This document shows positions 35,966 to 45,543 of a DNA stretch of 64,000 nucleotides, piece after piece. The stretch is from Halomonas sp. A40-4 (GTDB lineage Bacteria > Pseudomonadota > Gammaproteobacteria > Pseudomonadales > Halomonadaceae): assembly GCF_015767635.1 (NCBI RefSeq), contig NZ_CP065230.1:3534001-3598000 (forward strand). The letters are read 5' to 3'. The position numbers and the translations under genes were made by a program. Positions within the stretch are counted from its first letter, which is position 1; each line of letters opens with the position of its first letter. The notes under the pieces were generated by a model that saw nothing but the letters and a program-made list of their open reading frames with translations, was not told where the DNA came from and did no database searches.

Positions 35966-35979
35966 GGTACTGACTCCGA

Positions 35980-37230
35980 TTAGTGGGCCACGCCGGCGGC
36001 GCCGTGCTCGTCCACCAGCGCACCGGTGTGGAAGCGATTGATAGAGAACGGCGCCGCAATGGGATGCGCCTGGTTTTTCGCCAACGTCCAGGCGAATACA
36101 TGGCCTGATCCCGGCGTGGCCTTGAAGCCGCCGGTGCCCCAGCCACAGTTGAAGTAAAGCCCCTTGACCGGTGTGGCGGACAGAATCGGGCACGCATCCG
36201 GGCAGGTATCCACAATGCCGCCCCATTGGCGGTTCATGCGCACCCGCGAAAAGATGGGGAACATCTCGATCACCGCCTGCAGCGTGTGCTCGACGGTCGG
36301 GTAGCTACCACGCTGCCCGTAACCGTTGTAGCCGTCGATGCCCGCACCAATGACCAGGTCACCCTTGTCGGTCTGGCTGATATAGCCATGCACATGGTTG
36401 GACATGACCACCGTGTCCAGCACTGGCTTGAGCGGTTCGGACACCAGGGCCTGCAAGGGGTGAGATTCCAGCGGCAGCCGGAAGCCTGCCATCTTGGCGA
36501 GTACGCCCGAATTGCCCGCGGCCACGCAGCCCACGGTTTTCGCTTCGATATCACCGCGGTTGGTATGCACGCCATAGATACGGCCATCGCGAATCTTGAA
36601 GCCGGTTACCTCGGTGTTCTGCAGAATATCCACGCCCAGCGCGTCCGCCGCCCGGGCAAAGCCCCAGGCAACCGCGTCGTGGCGTGCCACGCCCGCCCTC
36701 GGCTGCCATGAGGCGCCCAGGATGGGGTAACGGGCATTTTTTGAGCAGTCCATCACCGGCACGATGGCCTGGATCTGCTCCGGCGTGAGTACCTCGCTGT
36801 CGATACCGTTCAGGCGGTTGGCGTTGACCCGGCGCTGTACATCGCGCATGTCCTGGAGCGTGTGGGCCAGGTTCATCACCCCACGCTGGGAGAACATCAC
36901 GTTGTAGTTGAGATCCTGGGATAGCCCTTCCCACAGTTTCATGGAGTGCTCGTAGAGCGCTGCCGACTCATCCCACAAATAATTGGAACGCACGATGGTG
37001 GTGTTACGCGCGGTATTACCGCCACCCAGCCAACCTTTCTCGACCACGGCAACATTGGTAATACCGTGCTCCTTGGCAAGGTAGTAGGCCGTGGCCAGGC
37101 CGTGGCCGCCGCCGCCGACGATCACCACGTCGTACTGCTTCTTGGGGGTGGGGTTACGCCACTGGCGCTCCCAGTTCTCATGATGGCTCAGCGCGTGCTT
37201 GGCCAGCCCGAATCCTGAATAACGTTGCAT
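35980..37230 (-). CDS. soxB: Sarcosine oxidase beta subunit
   Basis: A 416-residue flavoprotein subunit that oxidises sarcosine. Seen: [20 protein letters not shown] for non-covalent [39 protein letters not shown] with the His expected to bind FMN covalently, and the C-terminal [17 protein letters not shown] follows AGGAGACAACC. It is the first sox gene, 25 bases after glyA, in the order glyA-soxB-soxD-soxA-soxG-purU-sdaA. Confidence 0.96.
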   Translation of the reverse strand: MQRYSGFGLAKHALSHHENWERQWRNPTPKKQYDVVIVGGGGHGLATAYYLAKEHGITNVAVVEKGWLGGGNTARNTTIVRSNYLWDESAALYEHSMKLWEGLSQDLNYNVMFSQRGVMNLAHTLQDMRDVQRRVNANRLNGIDSEVLTPEQIQAIVPVMDCSKNARYPILGASWQPRAGVARHDAVAWGFARAADALGVDILQNTEVTGFKIRDGRIYGVHTNRGDIEAKTVGCVAAGNSGVLAKMAGFRLPLESHPLQALVSEPLKPVLDTVVMSNHVHGYISQTDKGDLVIGAGIDGYNGYGQRGSYPTVEHTLQAVIEMFPIFSRVRMNRQWGGIVDTCPDACPILSATPVKGLYFNCGWGTGGFKATPGSGHVFAWTLAKNQAHPIAAPFSINRFHTGALVDEHGAAGVAH

Positions 37231-37255
37231 GGTTGTCTCCTGATTCGTAATGGCG

Positions 37256-38557
37256 TTACAGCGCCGTCTCGGCCGCTACTTGGGGTTCGCGGCTCTCGCC
37301 ATAAACCGGATGGCGCTCGCACAGCGCGGCGACCTTGTCACGCACTTCGCTTTCCACGGCGTCTGTGTTGCCGCGCTCGGCCAGCACGTCGAGGATGTCG
37401 CAGATCCAGCCGGCCAGTTCCGCACACTCCGTTTCATCGAAACCACGCGATGTCGCGGCGGGCGTGCCGATACGCAGCCCCGAGGTGACGAAGGGGCTTT
37501 CCGGGTCGTTGGGCACGGCGTTCTTATTGACGGTGATATGCGCCCGGCCCAGGGCCGCATCCGCGTCCTTGCCGGTGACGCCCTGCTTGATCAGCGACAG
37601 CAGGAAGAGGTGATCATCGGTACCGCCGGAGATCACATCAAAGCCGCGCTCCATGAACACATTCGCCATGGCACGGGCGTTGTTAATCACGCGCTGCTGG
37701 TACTGCACAAAGTCCTGGCTCATCGCCTCCTTGAAGGCGACCGCTTTAGCGGCGATCACGTGCATCAGCGGGCCACCCTGCTGGCCCGGGAAGACGGCGC
37801 CATTGAGCTTTTTGTACAGCGCGGCGTCACCGTGATCGGAAAGAATCAGCCCGCCCCTTGGGCCGCGCAAGGTCTTGTGAGTGGTCGTGGTGACGACATG
37901 GGCGTAGGGAACCGGGCTCGGGTAGTGACCGGCGGCCACCAGACCCGCGACATGGGCCATGTCGACCATCAGCCAGGCACCGACTTCGTCGGCGATGGTG
38001 CGGAAACGACGCCAGTCGACGACCCGCGAATACGCCGAGAAACCGGCAATGATCATCTTCGGCTGGTGCTCACGTGCCAGACGCTCAACTTCTGCATAGT
38101 CGATTTCGCCGGTTTCCGGAATCAGGCCGTACTGCACGGCATGGTAATGCTTACCGGAAAAGTTGGGTGCGGCACCGTGGGTCAAGTGCCCCCCATGGGC
38201 CAGGCTCATGCCCAACACCGTATCGCCGGGTTTGATGAGCGCCATGAAAACCGCCGCATTGGCCTGGGCGCCGGAGTGTGGCTGAACATTGGCATATTCA
38301 GCACCAAACAAATCGCAGGCACGACTGATCGCCAGCTGTTCGACCACATCCACATGTTCGCAGCCACCGTAGTAGCGCTTACCCGGGTAGCCCTCGGCGT
38401 ATTTATTGGTGAGCACCGTGCCCTGCGCCTCGATCACCGCCCGGCTGGCATAGTTCTCGGAAGCAATCAGTTCGATATGCGCTTCCTGACGCGCTACCTC
38501 ATCGGCGATGGCCGCCGAAATCTGGGAATCGAAGTTGGCAAGTGTGGAAGGGTTCAT
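37256..38557 (-). CDS. glyA: Serine hydroxymethyltransferase
   Basis: A 433-residue PLP enzyme that joins glycine and 5,10-methylene-THF to give serine. Seen: [55 protein letters not shown], and [16 protein letters not shown] with the PLP Lys. ATG at 38557 has AGGAG six bases upstream; the ATG at 38563 abuts that site. It heads the sarcosine oxidase operon, so it is likely a pathway-dedicated copy that uses both products of sarcosine oxidase. Confidence 0.95.
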   Translation of the reverse strand: MNPSTLANFDSQISAAIADEVARQEAHIELIASENYASRAVIEAQGTVLTNKYAEGYPGKRYYGGCEHVDVVEQLAISRACDLFGAEYANVQPHSGAQANAAVFMALIKPGDTVLGMSLAHGGHLTHGAAPNFSGKHYHAVQYGLIPETGEIDYAEVERLAREHQPKMIIAGFSAYSRVVDWRRFRTIADEVGAWLMVDMAHVAGLVAAGHYPSPVPYAHVVTTTTHKTLRGPRGGLILSDHGDAALYKKLNGAVFPGQQGGPLMHVIAAKAVAFKEAMSQDFVQYQQRVINNARAMANVFMERGFDVISGGTDDHLFLLSLIKQGVTGKDADAALGRAHITVNKNAVPNDPESPFVTSGLRIGTPAATSRGFDETECAELAGWICDILDVLAERGNTDAVESEVRDKVAALCERHPVYGESREPQVAAETAL

Positions 38558-38769
38558 AAACATCTCCTGTTGTTATCGGCAGCTGCGACATGGACGATCT
38601 GGTTGCTGAAGTGACAGCCGGTTGAGCCGGGTATGCCAGTGCGTTAGCTGACTACTATTAATACGCAAGGCTCGCTGAAATAAATTGAACAAATGCGACA
38701 TATTTCATGAACGCCCGGCATGTAAAACAGCAACCCATTGTTCGACCGACGGTTTTAGGGGGCTTCCCA

Positions 38770-38799
38770 GGCGGCCTGAGAAAGCCACCTCAGACCGCC
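38770..38799 (-). terminator. Hairpin at end of the SouR-like gene
   Basis: GGCGGCCTGAG (38770-38780) pairs with CTCAGACCGCC (38789-38799), one wobble, overlapping the stop codon. No T-run follows, so it is a weak terminator or RNA-stability hairpin before the glyA promoter region (38558-38769). Confidence 0.45.
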
Positions 38800-39824
38800 A
38801 GGCGGCCATCAATATGAAGAAAGAAAGGATCGACCTGATCATTGCCAGGCGAGCCAGCACGTTTGCGCATTTCCGACGGCGTCATATTGAAGGCGGTACG
38901 GAAATGGCGTGAGAAATGGGCCGTATCGGCGAAGCCGCAGCGTTCACCTATCTCGGTAATGCTTTTGCCGGTGTAATGCAGTAGCCAGGCGCCGTAGCGA
39001 AGGCGCAAATCCCGCGCGAATTTCTGGGGGCCAACGCCCAGCACGTCGCTGAAGCGACGCTCCAGGTTGCGGCGGGATGTCCCCACCCGCCCGGCCAGCT
39101 CATCCATCGAGATGATCTCCCCGAGGTGCTGCTCGAGCACTGCGATGGCACGGCGTACCAGCCGGTCGTCGACCTTGCCGAATACGACGGGTTGCGGTTG
39201 GGGATGGGCGCCTTTTCGGGCTTCATCAAGCAGCATGATGTTCAGGCTCTTCATCGCCCACGCCTTACCCAGATGCTTTTCTACCAGGTAGCCCGCAAGA
39301 TCCGCCGCGGCGGCTCCTCCGGCACAGGTGATCCTGTCGCCATCGTCGATGAACAAGCGATCCGCAACAGGCTCTGCACCAGGAAAACGGTGATGCATGT
39401 CGCGATGGTGATACCAGCTGATGCAGCAGCGACGCCCCGTCATCAAACCCGCTTGAATCAGAGCGAATACGCCCGTACACACGCCAATCAATGGCACATT
39501 CACCTTTGCCGCCTGACGCAGGTAAGCGAGGGCGGCGCTATCGGTGGCGTCCTGTTCCTCCTGGACGCCGCCGATCACCACGATGTAGTCAAACTCACCG
39601 GGGTCGCGAAACGCTTCACAGGGTGAGATCGTCGCGCCACAACTGGAGAGTGCCGCCTGCCCACCACTGGTCATGAAATGCCAGTGGCAACGTAGCTGGC
39701 GGCTACGGTCGCCTTCATCGGCGGCCAGGCGCAGGCAGTCGACGAAGGCGGCGAATGGAAAGAGCGTAAAGCGGTGCAAGAGCACAAACCCAATGGCCAG
39801 TGGCTTGTTCGGCAGCGTCGTCAT
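38790..39824 (-). CDS. GATase1/AraC regulator, SouR-like
   Basis: A 344-residue protein of the GlxA type: a DJ-1/PfpI amidotransferase-like sensor (about 10-190, with YIVVIGGVQEEQDATDSAAL and VPLIGVCTGVFALIQAGLM) and an AraC helix-turn-helix pair (about 225-320, ISMDELAGRVGTSRRNLERR and ITEIGERCGFADTAHFSRHF). P. aeruginosa SouR, which responds to sarcosine, and GbdR belong here; its place beside glyA-sox suggests SouR. ATG at 39824 is preceded by AGGT at a rather long distance, so the start is uncertain by a few codons. The true GbdR is at 61.8 kb. Confidence 0.8.
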   Translation of the reverse strand: MTTLPNKPLAIGFVLLHRFTLFPFAAFVDCLRLAADEGDRSRQLRCHWHFMTSGGQAALSSCGATISPCEAFRDPGEFDYIVVIGGVQEEQDATDSAALAYLRQAAKVNVPLIGVCTGVFALIQAGLMTGRRCCISWYHHRDMHHRFPGAEPVADRLFIDDGDRITCAGGAAAADLAGYLVEKHLGKAWAMKSLNIMLLDEARKGAHPQPQPVVFGKVDDRLVRRAIAVLEQHLGEIISMDELAGRVGTSRRNLERRFSDVLGVGPQKFARDLRLRYGAWLLHYTGKSITEIGERCGFADTAHFSRHFRTAFNMTPSEMRKRAGSPGNDQVDPFFLHIDGRLAV

Positions 39825-39849
39825 CAGCGAATACACCTATCATGTGCCA

Positions 39850-40956
39850 CTAGAAATCCACGATTAAGTTGCCCTTCGGACGACTACAGCAAGACAGGAT
39901 GTAGCCATCTTCAATGTCCTCTTCGGTAATCCCCCCGTTATGCTCCATTTCCACTTCGCCCGACTTGAGCGCGACCCGGCAAGTGCCGCAAATCCCCATA
40001 CCGCAGGCCTTGGGAATATGCAGGCCAAGCTTCGCCGCCGCCGAGTGAACCGTCTCTTCGGGCTGGATGCGGACACTTTTGCCCGTCGACGCAAACTCGA
40101 TGCTGTGCAGTTCGCTGGTATCGACGTTTTCGGCTTCGACCTCGGCCTGCTCGGCCAGCTCGCGCACATCCTCACGAACGTCGAGCGGCGTGGCGCCAAA
40201 CAGCTCCTCGTGGTAGTGATTCATGTCGAAGTTGTTGGCACGCAGGATGTTCTTGATGGCGTTCATGTAAGGGGGTGGACCGCAGCAAAAGATCTCCCTT
40301 TCCATGAAGTCCGGCACCATCAGCTCGAACAGCGGCTGGGTGAGATAGCCACGGTAGCCCGCCCAGGCCTCGCCGATATCCTCCTTGCTCTCGCAAATGA
40401 TATGCAGCTTGAACTCAGGGATGCGCGAAAACATGTGCACCAGCTCGCGGTGATAAATAACATCGCGAGGGGCGCGGGCGCTATGCACGAATTCAACATC
40501 GACGCTGGCGTTGGTATCGAACAGCCAGCGGGTCATCGACATCAACGGGGTAATGCCAACGCCCCCGGAAAGAAACAGCACCTTTTCAGCAGGAAAATCG
40601 ATCGAGTTGAAATCGCCGACCGGCCCATGCACGACCAGTTCGTCGCCGACCTTTAAATTGGCATGCAGCCAATTGGAGACCTTGCCCCCCGGAATCTGCT
40701 TGACGGTGATCGAAAAACTGTAAGGGATGGAGGGGGAGCTGGAAATCGTATAGGAGCGCATGACCGACTCATTGTCGATCTCGAGCTCCAGCGTCACGAA
40801 CTGCCCCGGCTTGAAGAAGAACAGCACCGGCTGCTCGGCCATGAAGCAGAACGTGCGTACATCCTGGGTTTCCTGGATCACCTTCACGCAACGTACCTGA
40901 TGTCGGCCGTTGGTCCAGGTTTGGGTCGTGACCGGGTTGAAGTAGTTAGTTGTCAT
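39850..40956 (-). CDS. gbcB: Glycine betaine demethylase, reductase subunit
   Basis: A 368-residue electron-transfer partner of GbcA. N-terminal FAD domain (MRSYTISSSPSIPYSFSITV), NAD(P) domain (LFLSGGVGITPLMSMTRWL and the closing REIFCCGPPPYM), and C-terminal plant-type [2Fe-2S] domain with Cys 318, 323, 326 and 356 (CGMGICGTCRVALKSG). It passes electrons from NAD(P)H to the Rieske oxygenase that removes a methyl from betaine as formaldehyde. ATG at 40956 follows AGAGGCGACA. It is divergent from gbcA rather than in one operon as in P. aeruginosa. Confidence 0.93.
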   Translation of the reverse strand: MTTNYFNPVTTQTWTNGRHQVRCVKVIQETQDVRTFCFMAEQPVLFFFKPGQFVTLELEIDNESVMRSYTISSSPSIPYSFSITVKQIPGGKVSNWLHANLKVGDELVVHGPVGDFNSIDFPAEKVLFLSGGVGITPLMSMTRWLFDTNASVDVEFVHSARAPRDVIYHRELVHMFSRIPEFKLHIICESKEDIGEAWAGYRGYLTQPLFELMVPDFMEREIFCCGPPPYMNAIKNILRANNFDMNHYHEELFGATPLDVREDVRELAEQAEVEAENVDTSELHSIEFASTGKSVRIQPEETVHSAAAKLGLHIPKACGMGICGTCRVALKSGEVEMEHNGGITEEDIEDGYILSCCSRPKGNLIVDF

Positions 40957-41319
40957 TGTCGCCTCTGCCTGACCAGCCTTCATCGCTATGCATCACTCAA
41001 CCGCATTCTTCATGCGGCCAGTACCGTTGAGCTGCATTTTGGGGACGCGCCTGCCAACCGACTTGCCTGACAGCGACGCGCGCTTACCTCGTGACACTCT
41101 TTATCGTCTGCAAATCGCCTTTTTAGTCGTCACTACATCACCTGATGTCGCGGCTGGATAACCGGCAGTGAGGCGCCTGCCACACAATCTGTCACTCGAT
41201 GCAGGTCGGGTATGAACAAAGCGCCAGGTTACGCGACAGAACAACAAGATTGAGCAATCTTGACTAACGGCCGACTCGCAGCCCTTGAGGGGGAAGCAGT
41301 GGTTTACGAGGATACTGGT
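40957..41319. promoter_or_regulatory. Divergent promoter region between gbcB and gbcA
   Basis: 363 bases without a gene, holding both promoters. Seen: a 7-bp inverted repeat CAAGATT-GAGC-AATCTTG at about 41247-41264, another CCGCAT-N5-ATGCGG near 40998-41014, and several TGTCGC or GCGACA words. GbdR is expected to bind here by analogy with P. aeruginosa gbcA, but I could not fix its site by eye. Confidence 0.5.
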
Positions 41320-42606
41320 ATGGAAAAACATGTGCTGAATACAATGGAAGACCCACTTGCCGCGGCTCGTGAGTCAACGGTCGAGATGCTGCAGACAAGA
41401 AAGCGCACCTTTTCGCTTCCGCAGCCGTTTTATAACGACGCCCGCCTGTTCGCGCTTGATATGCAGGAGATTTTCGAGAAAGAGTGGCTGTTCGCCGGGA
41501 TGACATGCGAGATACCCACCAAGGGTAACTTCATGACGCTGGACGTCGGTGATAATCCCATCGTCATCGTGCGCGGCGGTGAGGGCACGATTCATGCGTT
41601 CCACAATGTCTGCCGCCACCGCGGGTCACGGCTTTGCACAAAGGACAAGGGCAAGGTGGCAAAACTGGTTTGCCCCTACCACCAGTGGACCTACGAGCTT
41701 GATGGACGCTTGCTGTTCGCCGGGAGCGATATGGGCAGCGACTTCAACCTTGATCAATTTGGCCTCAAGCCGGTCCATGTCCGCACGGCAGGGGGCTTCA
41801 TCTTTATCAACCTAAGCGATGAACCGCCCGCCATGGACGAGTTCCTGGAAACGCTCGAGCATTATCTTGAGCCGTACCAGATGGACAACGTCAAGGTCGC
41901 CACGGAGTCGAGCATCGTCGAGCAAGCCAACTGGAAGCTGGTGATTGAAAACAACCGCGAATGCTACCACTGCAACGGCGCGCACCCTGAGCTGCTGAAC
42001 TCGTTGCAGGAATTTGATGACACCGACGACCCCCGCGCCACGCCCGCCTACAAGGCATTGGTGGCGCGCAAGCAGGCAGATTGGGATCGTGAGCAAGTCC
42101 CCTACCAGCTGAAGCGCTTTGGCCAGCGTAACCGGATGACGCGAACCCCCATGCTGGATGGCATTGTCTCGATGACGATGGATGGCAAGCCCGGCTGCGA
42201 CAAGTTGATGGGCCGCTTGCCCAACGCCGATATGGGGTCGCTGCGCATCCTGCATCTGCCCAATTCCTGGAACCATTTCATGGGTGACCACGCCATCGTT
42301 TTCCGCGTGCTGCCCCTTGGCCCCCAGAAAACCCTGGTGACCACCAAGTGGCTGGTCCACAAGGATGCCGCAGAAGGCGTCGACTACGACCCCGACCAGC
42401 TTCGCCAGGTGTGGGACGCGACCAACGACCAGGACCGTCAACTCGCCGAAGAAAACCAACGGGGCATCAACTCCAAGGCCTACCAGCCCGGCCCCTACTC
42501 CGAGACCTATGAGTTCGGGGTGATCGATTTTGTCGACTGGTATGCCACCCGGATGCTCGAAAACCTGGAATACGATACGCCTTCGCTGCAATTAGCCCAG
42601 GGGTGA
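41320..42606 (+). CDS. gbcA: Glycine betaine demethylase, Rieske oxygenase subunit
   Basis: A 428-residue Rieske non-haem iron oxygenase that demethylates glycine betaine to dimethylglycine. Rieske ligands Cys98 and His100 in VCRHRGSRLC, Cys118 and His121 in CPYHQWTYEL. The catalytic iron site is in VIENNRECYHCNGAHPELL, with His217 and His222. The C-terminus with DQDRQLAEENQRGINSKAYQ matches P. aeruginosa GbcA closely. ATG at 41320 has GAGG eight bases upstream; a longer frame starts with TTG at 41260 without a site. Confidence 0.95.
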   Translation: MEKHVLNTMEDPLAAARESTVEMLQTRKRTFSLPQPFYNDARLFALDMQEIFEKEWLFAGMTCEIPTKGNFMTLDVGDNPIVIVRGGEGTIHAFHNVCRHRGSRLCTKDKGKVAKLVCPYHQWTYELDGRLLFAGSDMGSDFNLDQFGLKPVHVRTAGGFIFINLSDEPPAMDEFLETLEHYLEPYQMDNVKVATESSIVEQANWKLVIENNRECYHCNGAHPELLNSLQEFDDTDDPRATPAYKALVARKQADWDREQVPYQLKRFGQRNRMTRTPMLDGIVSMTMDGKPGCDKLMGRLPNADMGSLRILHLPNSWNHFMGDHAIVFRVLPLGPQKTLVTTKWLVHKDAAEGVDYDPDQLRQVWDATNDQDRQLAEENQRGINSKAYQPGPYSETYEFGVIDFVDWYATRMLENLEYDTPSLQLAQG

Positions 42607-42649
42607 ATTCAGCCCAAGGCTAAAACTGCCAGGATGGTGACTTGAAGGA

Positions 42650-42680
42650 CATGGCCCGCTGACGCGGGCCATGCTTTTTT
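42650..42680 (+). terminator. Intrinsic terminator of gbcA
   Basis: A perfect 10-bp stem CATGGCCCGC (42650-42659) with GCGGGCCATG (42664-42673), 4-base loop, followed by CTTTTTT. The T-run ends where the convergent formate dehydrogenase gene begins its 3' end. Confidence 0.93.
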
Positions 42681-45531
42681 AGACGCTTAACGGTGCCTCT
42701 TTTTTACTGGGAGAATGGCAGCTCAGCCGGCAGGCGGCATATTTGAACTCCGGAATCTTGCCAACCGGGTCCAGTGCCGGGTTGGTCAATAGATTGGCCG
42801 CGGCCTCCCCATAACAGAAGGGCAGGAAGACCATGCCTTCTGGCATGCCGGGATCGACCCGCGCCTTGAGCGTAACGGACCCTCGCCGGGTGGCAATGGT
42901 CAGGTCGTCGCCCGGCGCCATTCCCAGCCTGGCAAACTCAACGGGCGCCAGGGTCGCCGCCGCCTCTGGCTCCAGGTCATCCAGCACCTTGGCGCGGCGC
43001 GTCATGGAACCGGTATGCCAGTGCTCCAGTTGGCGGCCGGTGGTCAATACGGTTGGGTAGTCATTGTCCACCGGCTCATTCGGCGGCAGTGGCCGGGTGG
43101 GCGAGAATTTCGCCCGGCCGCTGGCGGTGGGAAAGGCCTCGGAAAAGACCACGTCGGCGCCCGGCGCGTCCTCCGCCGAGCAGGGGTAGGTGACCGACTG
43201 CTCGCGCTCCAGGCGTTCCCAGGAGATATTGTCCAGCGAGGGCATGCCTTGCTGCATCTCGGCGAAGACGTCCCGCGGGTGCTGGTAGTTCCAGTCCAGG
43301 CCGAATCGCTTGGCAATCTCCTGGGTAATCCACCAGTCCGGCTTGGCCTGCCCCGGCAGCGGCAAGGCCGCGCGCCCCATCTGCACCTGGCGATTGGTGT
43401 TGGTCACCGTACCGTTCTTCTCGGGCCAGGCGGAGGCTGGCAGGATGACATCGGCGAACTGGGCGGTCTCGGTGACGAAGAGGTCCTGCACCACCAGATG
43501 CTCAAGCTTGGCAAGGGCCGCCCGGGCGTGGTCGAGGTCCGGGTCGGACATCGCCGGGTTCTCGCCCTGAATAAGCATGCCGCGAATGGTGCCCGTGGCG
43601 ATAGCGTCCATGATTTCCACCACGGTAAGACCCGGCGTAGGGTCCAGTTGGGTATTCCACAGTTCCTCGAAGGCCGCACGCACCTGCGCATCGCTGACCG
43701 GCTGGTAATCCGGCATCACCATGGGGATCATGCCCGCATCGGAGGCACCCTGAACATTGTTCTGGCCACGCAGCGGGTGCAGACCGGTGCCGGGGCGCCC
43801 GGTCTGGCCGCAGGCCAGCGCCAGCGAGATCAGGCCGCGGGCGTTGTCGGTGCCGTGGGTGTGCTGGGAGATACCCATGCCCCAGAAGATCATCGCCCGC
43901 TCGGCGGTGGCGTACAGCCTGGCCACTTCGCGGATGGTCTCGGGTTCGACACCGCACAGGCCGCTCATTGCCTCGGGGGTCATGTCCACCGTATGCGTCT
44001 TGAGGGCCTCGAAGCCCTCGGTGTGCTCGGCGATATAGGCGCTGTCATAGAGCTCTTCACTGATGATCACATTGAGCATGGCGTTGAACAGCGCCACGTC
44101 GGCCCCCGGCGAGAAGCGCACGCTCCGGTGGGCGTAGGCATCCAGCGCCTGGCCACGGGGGTCGAGGATCAACAGCTTGGTGCCGCGCTTGGCCGCCTGC
44201 TTGAAGAAGGTGGCCGCCACCGGGTGGTTGACCGCCGGGTTGCAGCCGATAAGGATCACCACATCGGCCTGGCTGGCCTGCATGAAAGAGGCGGTCACGG
44301 CACCGGAGCCAATGCATTCCATCAGCGCCGCCACTGAACTGGCGTGGCACAGCCGGGTGCAGTGGTCCACATGGTTGGAGCCGAAGCCGGTGCGCACCAG
44401 CTTCTGGAACAGCCACGCCTCTTCGTTGGAGCACTTGGCACTGCCGAAGCCCGCCAAGGCGTCCGAACCATGGGCGGCCTTGAGGTCAACAAGCCCCTTG
44501 GCGGCGAAATCCAGCGCCTCATCCCAGCTGGCCTCACGGAAATGGGTCAGGGGCTGGGCGGGGTCGAAGTCCGGGTCGAGCCCTTTCGCCACGCCCTCCC
44601 GGCGAATCAGCGGCACGGTAAGCCGCGACGGATGACGCGGATAGTCGTAACCAAAGCGCCCTTTGACGCACAGGCGATTCTCGTTGGAGGGCCCTTCGCG
44701 GCCCTCCACATAAAGAATCTCGTCGTCCTTGATATGGTAGGTAAGCTGGCAGCCCACCCCGCAGTAGGGGCATACCGAGTCGACCTGGCGATCGGCCGCG
44801 GCGGAGTCACCGTGGCCCGCCTCATCGACCACGGTGGCGGGCATCAGGGCGCCGGTGGGGCAGGCCTGAACACACTCGCCGCAGGCCACGCAGGTGCTGT
44901 CGCCCATGGGGTCGTCGAAATCGAAGACGATCTTCGAGGCCGCGCCGCGGTGCGCCAGGCCGATAACGTCGTTGACCTGCACTTCGCGACAGGCACGCAC
45001 ACACAGGTTGCACTCGATGCAGGCGTCGAGATTGACGCTCATGGCAGAGTGGCTGTTGTCCTTCGTCAGTGCGTCTTTACGTGGCGCCACATGATGCACG
45101 GTGGGCGCCTGTCGCTCGTCGCGCCTGGGCAGCTTGCGGCGTACCGCCGTGGCATCGATGGCCAGCTGGTCGGCCATGGCCCAGAAATGGCTGGAACGGT
45201 CGGGGCTGTCTTCGCGGGCTGGCTGGTCGACCAGCAGCATCTCCATGACCCCTTCCCGGGCCGTGCGCGAGCGCTCGGAACTGGCGCTCTTGACCACCAT
45301 GCCTGGCGTCGCCATGCGCAGACAGCTGGCGGCCAGGGCGCGCTCGCCTTCGATCTCCACCATGCAGGCCCGGCAATTGCCATCGGCGCGGTAACCGCTG
45401 GCGTCCTTGAAACACAGGTGCGGAATGGTCTCGCCAGCGCGCTTGGCGACCTGCCAGAGGCTTTCACCGTGGTACGCACTGACGTCAACGCCATCCAGCG
45501 TCAGAGTAAAGGCTTGTTCGCTAGTACTCAT
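42679..45531 (-). CDS. fdsA: NAD-dependent formate dehydrogenase, Mo/W catalytic alpha subunit
   Basis: A 950-residue cytoplasmic subunit that oxidises formate to CO2. Layout: [2Fe-2S] domain (about 1-85, with GYRADGNCRACMVEI), His-Cys bridge region, two [4Fe-4S] sites (CIECNLCVRACR, CVACGECVQACPTG), then the molybdopterin domain with a further cluster CPYCGVGC and the catalytic Cys395 in HCTRLCHASSVAALME; Cys rather than selenocysteine. C-terminal MGD domain has VLTTGRQLEHWHTGSMTRR. ATG at 45531 lies seven bases after AAGGGAG. Metal, Mo or W, cannot be told. It disposes of formate from PurU and formaldehyde oxidation. Confidence 0.93.
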   Translation of the reverse strand: MSTSEQAFTLTLDGVDVSAYHGESLWQVAKRAGETIPHLCFKDASGYRADGNCRACMVEIEGERALAASCLRMATPGMVVKSASSERSRTAREGVMEMLLVDQPAREDSPDRSSHFWAMADQLAIDATAVRRKLPRRDERQAPTVHHVAPRKDALTKDNSHSAMSVNLDACIECNLCVRACREVQVNDVIGLAHRGAASKIVFDFDDPMGDSTCVACGECVQACPTGALMPATVVDEAGHGDSAAADRQVDSVCPYCGVGCQLTYHIKDDEILYVEGREGPSNENRLCVKGRFGYDYPRHPSRLTVPLIRREGVAKGLDPDFDPAQPLTHFREASWDEALDFAAKGLVDLKAAHGSDALAGFGSAKCSNEEAWLFQKLVRTGFGSNHVDHCTRLCHASSVAALMECIGSGAVTASFMQASQADVVILIGCNPAVNHPVAATFFKQAAKRGTKLLILDPRGQALDAYAHRSVRFSPGADVALFNAMLNVIISEELYDSAYIAEHTEGFEALKTHTVDMTPEAMSGLCGVEPETIREVARLYATAERAMIFWGMGISQHTHGTDNARGLISLALACGQTGRPGTGLHPLRGQNNVQGASDAGMIPMVMPDYQPVSDAQVRAAFEELWNTQLDPTPGLTVVEIMDAIATGTIRGMLIQGENPAMSDPDLDHARAALAKLEHLVVQDLFVTETAQFADVILPASAWPEKNGTVTNTNRQVQMGRAALPLPGQAKPDWWITQEIAKRFGLDWNYQHPRDVFAEMQQGMPSLDNISWERLEREQSVTYPCSAEDAPGADVVFSEAFPTASGRAKFSPTRPLPPNEPVDNDYPTVLTTGRQLEHWHTGSMTRRAKVLDDLEPEAAATLAPVEFARLGMAPGDDLTIATRRGSVTLKARVDPGMPEGMVFLPFCYGEAAANLLTNPALDPVGKIPEFKYAACRLSCHSPSKKEAPLSV

Positions 45532-45543
45532 GCTCATGCTCCC

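Noticed and set aside
37250..38614. A 454-codon plus-strand frame opposite glyA
   Set aside because: Antisense to serine hydroxymethyltransferase, which carries all expected motifs.
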